Source: an uncultured Collinsella sp.
GTDB taxonomy: Bacteria; Actinomycetota; Coriobacteriia; Coriobacteriales; Coriobacteriaceae
Assembly: GCA_900551305.1 (NCBI GenBank)
Contig: URVK01000070.1
Coordinates: 1-7,499, forward strand
Direction of reading: 5' to 3'
DNA length: 7,499 nt
Positions 6,036-7,499 of the stretch are shown here, piece by piece (the first letter of the stretch is position 1; the number at the start of each line of letters is the position of its first letter). Both the position numbers and the translations under genes were made by a program. The notes below the pieces were generated by a model, which was not told where the DNA came from, did not search any database, and saw only the letters and a list, made by a program, of their open reading frames with translations.

Positions 6036-6620
6036 TTGAGCCTTAAGGTTTATCGCGGGCGCACGCTTGCCCGCAGTCAGGCGCTTCAGCTTCTGTTCCA
6101 GGCCGAGGCCACGGACAGCCCGCTCGAGCGCGTCCTCGAGGGTGATTTCCTGATCTCGAAGGGTCCCCTCGACCCCTATGCGCTGGAGCTGTGCCGCGGT
6201 GCCTACGAGCATATCGACCGCATCGACTGTGCTCTGCGCTCTGTTGCCAAGAACTGGGATCTTATGCGCATGCCCGGCGCCGACCGCAACCTGCTGCGTA
6301 TCGCCGTTTACGAGATGCGTTTCCTCACCGACGAGGAGGTCTCGGACGCCATCGTGATCAACGAGGCTGTCGAGCTTGCCAAGGCCTATGGCACCGACCA
6401 GTCCGCGTCGTTCGTCAACGGCGTGCTGGGCAAGATCGCTCGCAGCGAGGAGCTGCCGGGCGAGGATCTGTACCAGGAGCTGCTGGCCGAAGATCGCGCT
6501 CGCGAGGAGGCGCAGGCTGCCGAGGCTGCCGCCAAGGTTGCGGTTGCCCAGGCTGAGGCTGGCGTGCTGGCCGAGGATGCGGACGCCGCCGAGGCTGTTG
6601 TCGACTCCGTCGAGGAGTAG
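6036..6620 (+). CDS. nusB: Transcription antitermination factor NusB
   Basis: NusB pairs with NusE (ribosomal protein S10) and binds boxA RNA to support antitermination in rRNA operons. The 194-residue product opens with RGRTLARSQALQLLFQAE, the N-terminal RNA-binding helix of the family. The core also shows RMPGADRNLLRIAVYEM and VINEAVELAKAYGTD followed by SASFVNGVLGKIA, the strongest NusB signature. The core ends near residue 143. Residues about 155-194 form an Ala/Glu-rich acidic tail absent from ordinary NusB proteins of about 140 residues; it is likely helical or disordered. Translation starts at TTG with a good AAGGAG site. The gene sits between an Asp23-family gene and xseB with gaps of only two or three bases, so it is part of the efp operon. 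Confidence 0.94.
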   Translation: MSLKVYRGRTLARSQALQLLFQAEATDSPLERVLEGDFLISKGPLDPYALELCRGAYEHIDRIDCALRSVAKNWDLMRMPGADRNLLRIAVYEMRFLTDEEVSDAIVINEAVELAKAYGTDQSASFVNGVLGKIARSEELPGEDLYQELLAEDRAREEAQAAEAAAKVAVAQAEAGVLAEDADAAEAVVDSVEE

Positions 6621-6622
6621 CC

Positions 6623-6862
6623 ATGCCAGAGGGTTCCGTCCGCAATTTCGACGAGATCTCGGACCGCTTGGACCAGATCATCGCTACCGTTCGCTCCAAG
6701 GATACCTCCTTGGAGCGTTCACTCGATTTGTTTGACGAAGCGATTGAGCTGGGCTCCCGCGCGGTCGATATGGTCGACAAGTTTGAGTTGACGCCGCGTG
6801 AGGCCGACAAGCTCGAGCTGGAATACGATGAGGATGCAGCAAACGAATCCCAGGATAGCTAG
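6623..6862 (+). CDS. xseB: Exodeoxyribonuclease VII small subunit
   Basis: XseB forms a coiled-coil sheath on the large subunit XseA; together they degrade single-stranded DNA during repair. The 79-residue length is normal. The pattern NFDEISDRLDQIIATV, then SLERSLDLFDEAIELGSRAVDMV, matches the two-helix XseB domain (F-E-E-x-x-x-x-L-E-x-I-V and L-E-x-S-L-x-L-F-E-x-x-x-x-L). The C-terminus is acidic and lacks homology to anything I recognise. GAGGAG at 6612-6617 is spaced five bases from the ATG and lies in the end of nusB, so the two genes are closely coupled. xseA is not in the window; elsewhere it often lies beside xseB, so here it may be further away. A perfect hairpin lies within the coding sequence. 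Confidence 0.85.
   Translation: MPEGSVRNFDEISDRLDQIIATVRSKDTSLERSLDLFDEAIELGSRAVDMVDKFELTPREADKLELEYDEDAANESQDS
6692..6717 (+). repeat. Perfect inverted repeat inside xseB
   Basis: CGCTCCAAGG (6692-6701) and CCTTGGAGCG (6708-6717) form a 10-bp perfect stem with a six-base loop, ATACCT. No T-run follows, so it does not look like an intrinsic terminator. It encodes part of the RSKDTSLERS stretch. Confidence 0.6.
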
Positions 6863-6897
6863 GCCGCATCTCCGGATACGAATGGTTGATGGCATTC

Positions 6898-7499
6898 ATG
6901 AAACGCGTGCGTCTTGATGACGAACTGATTTCACAGGGCATCTGCGCCGATCGCGCGGATGCCCTTCGCACTCTTATGGCCGGCTTGGTCTCGAGTGGCG
7001 GTGAGCGCTTGACTTCGCCGGGCCTTAAGGTGATCCCGGGGCTGCCGCTGCACGTGAAGGGGCGCATTCCCTATGTTGGCCGCGGCGGTCTTAAGCTCGA
7101 AGGCGCGCTTGATGCGTTTGGAATCAATCCGACGGGCCTTGCCTGTCTGGATGTGGGCTGCTCTACCGGCGGTTTTACCGATTGCCTGCTCAAGCGCGGA
7201 GCTGCGACCGTTGTCTCGGTGGACGTGGGTCGCGCCCAGTTCGATTGGTCGTTGCGTCAGGACGATCGCGTGATGCTGCATGAGCGCACAAACGTGACGC
7301 AGCTGCCTGAGCTTGGCTATGCCGGCGCCATCGACCTGGCTGTGTGTGATGTCTCGTTTACCAGCATCGCGAACATTATCGATGCGGTACTGGCGTGCCT
7401 GACTCCTACGGGTGCATTCTGTACGCTCGTAAAGCCGCAGTTTGAGGCTCCGGCGGCGCTGGTGGGGGGGGGGGGCGTTGTGGCCGGGCCTCTTGCTTG
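6898..7499 (+). CDS. tlyA: TlyA family rRNA 2'-O-methyltransferase (hemolysin A), 3' end outside the window
   Basis: TlyA methylates ribose 2'-hydroxyls of 16S and, in many species, 23S rRNA, using SAM; it affects capreomycin sensitivity. The gene encodes at least 200 residues before the edge. Residues 1-60 are an S4 RNA-binding domain (VRLDDELISQGICADRADALRTLMAG). The FtsJ-like domain follows, with YVGRGGLKLEGAL, the SAM motif LDVGCSTGGFTDCLL, and CDVSFTS. The expected catalytic K-D-K residues are K66, D151 and K179 (in LVKPQFE), all three residues lower than in the Mycobacterium protein; the final glutamate lies beyond the edge. No strong ribosome binding site is seen, and the in-frame ATG at 6889 is an alternative start adding MAF. 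The last 45 or so bases look unreliable: conserved G-K-G-G-V-V-R-D-P reads as GGGGVVAGP. It follows xseB after a 35-base gap, probably as the next gene of the efp operon. Confidence 0.92.
   Translation, partial: MKRVRLDDELISQGICADRADALRTLMAGLVSSGGERLTSPGLKVIPGLPLHVKGRIPYVGRGGLKLEGALDAFGINPTGLACLDVGCSTGGFTDCLLKRGAATVVSVDVGRAQFDWSLRQDDRVMLHERTNVTQLPELGYAGAIDLAVCDVSFTSIANIIDAVLACLTPTGAFCTLVKPQFEAPAALVGGGGVVAGPLA

Noticed and set aside
4987..6212. Long minus-strand open frames opposite efp and the Asp23-family gene
   Set aside because: They are shadows of GC-rich codons in clearly real genes and show no domain. One also runs across the efp promoter region.

Overview
The window is about 60% GC and reads as chromosomal housekeeping DNA from a high-GC Gram-positive bacterium. 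A YqeG-type phosphatase and an Asp23 protein beside efp and nusB are typical of Firmicutes-like gene sets, yet the codons are strongly GC-rich. That mix best fits a coriobacterium (Actinomycetota, Coriobacteriia, Collinsella-like). The assignment is inferred from gene content and synteny; I could not run a search. All genes lie on the + strand. I see no tRNA, rRNA, CRISPR array, insertion sequence or phage gene.

Layout. Bases 1-3660 form one tightly packed operon: the 3' end of ruvX, then mltG (peptidoglycan terminase), a yqeG-like HAD phosphatase, aroK (shikimate kinase) and a gene with the 3-dehydroquinate synthase (aroB) fold. Gaps between these genes run from -8 to +8 bases. Next comes a 132-base spacer with a perfect -35 hexamer and a long branched inverted repeat, followed by pepP (M24 aminopeptidase) and a textbook intrinsic terminator. 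A new promoter with a consensus TATAAT starts the second block: efp, an asp23-family gene, nusB (TTG start), xseB and tlyA. tlyA runs off the right edge.

How the genes fit together. Most products serve basic growth: Holliday junction processing (RuvX), glycan strand termination (MltG), polyproline translation (EF-P), rRNA transcription antitermination (NusB), rRNA methylation (TlyA) and DNA repair (XseB). aroK and aroB should supply two shikimate pathway steps.

The main oddity is the aroB product. It aligns along the whole DHQ synthase fold, but it has lost all three zinc ligands, the NAD-binding glycine loop and most catalytic lysine, asparagine and histidine residues. The coupled shikimate kinase is intact. 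It is probably a pseudoenzyme or a protein with a new role. Smaller points are a long basic Gln/Pro-rich cytoplasmic extension on MltG, a structured leader before pepP, an Ala/Glu-rich tail on NusB, a 10-bp perfect hairpin inside xseB, and a 12-G run at the right edge that replaces conserved TlyA residues and looks like a sequencing artefact.
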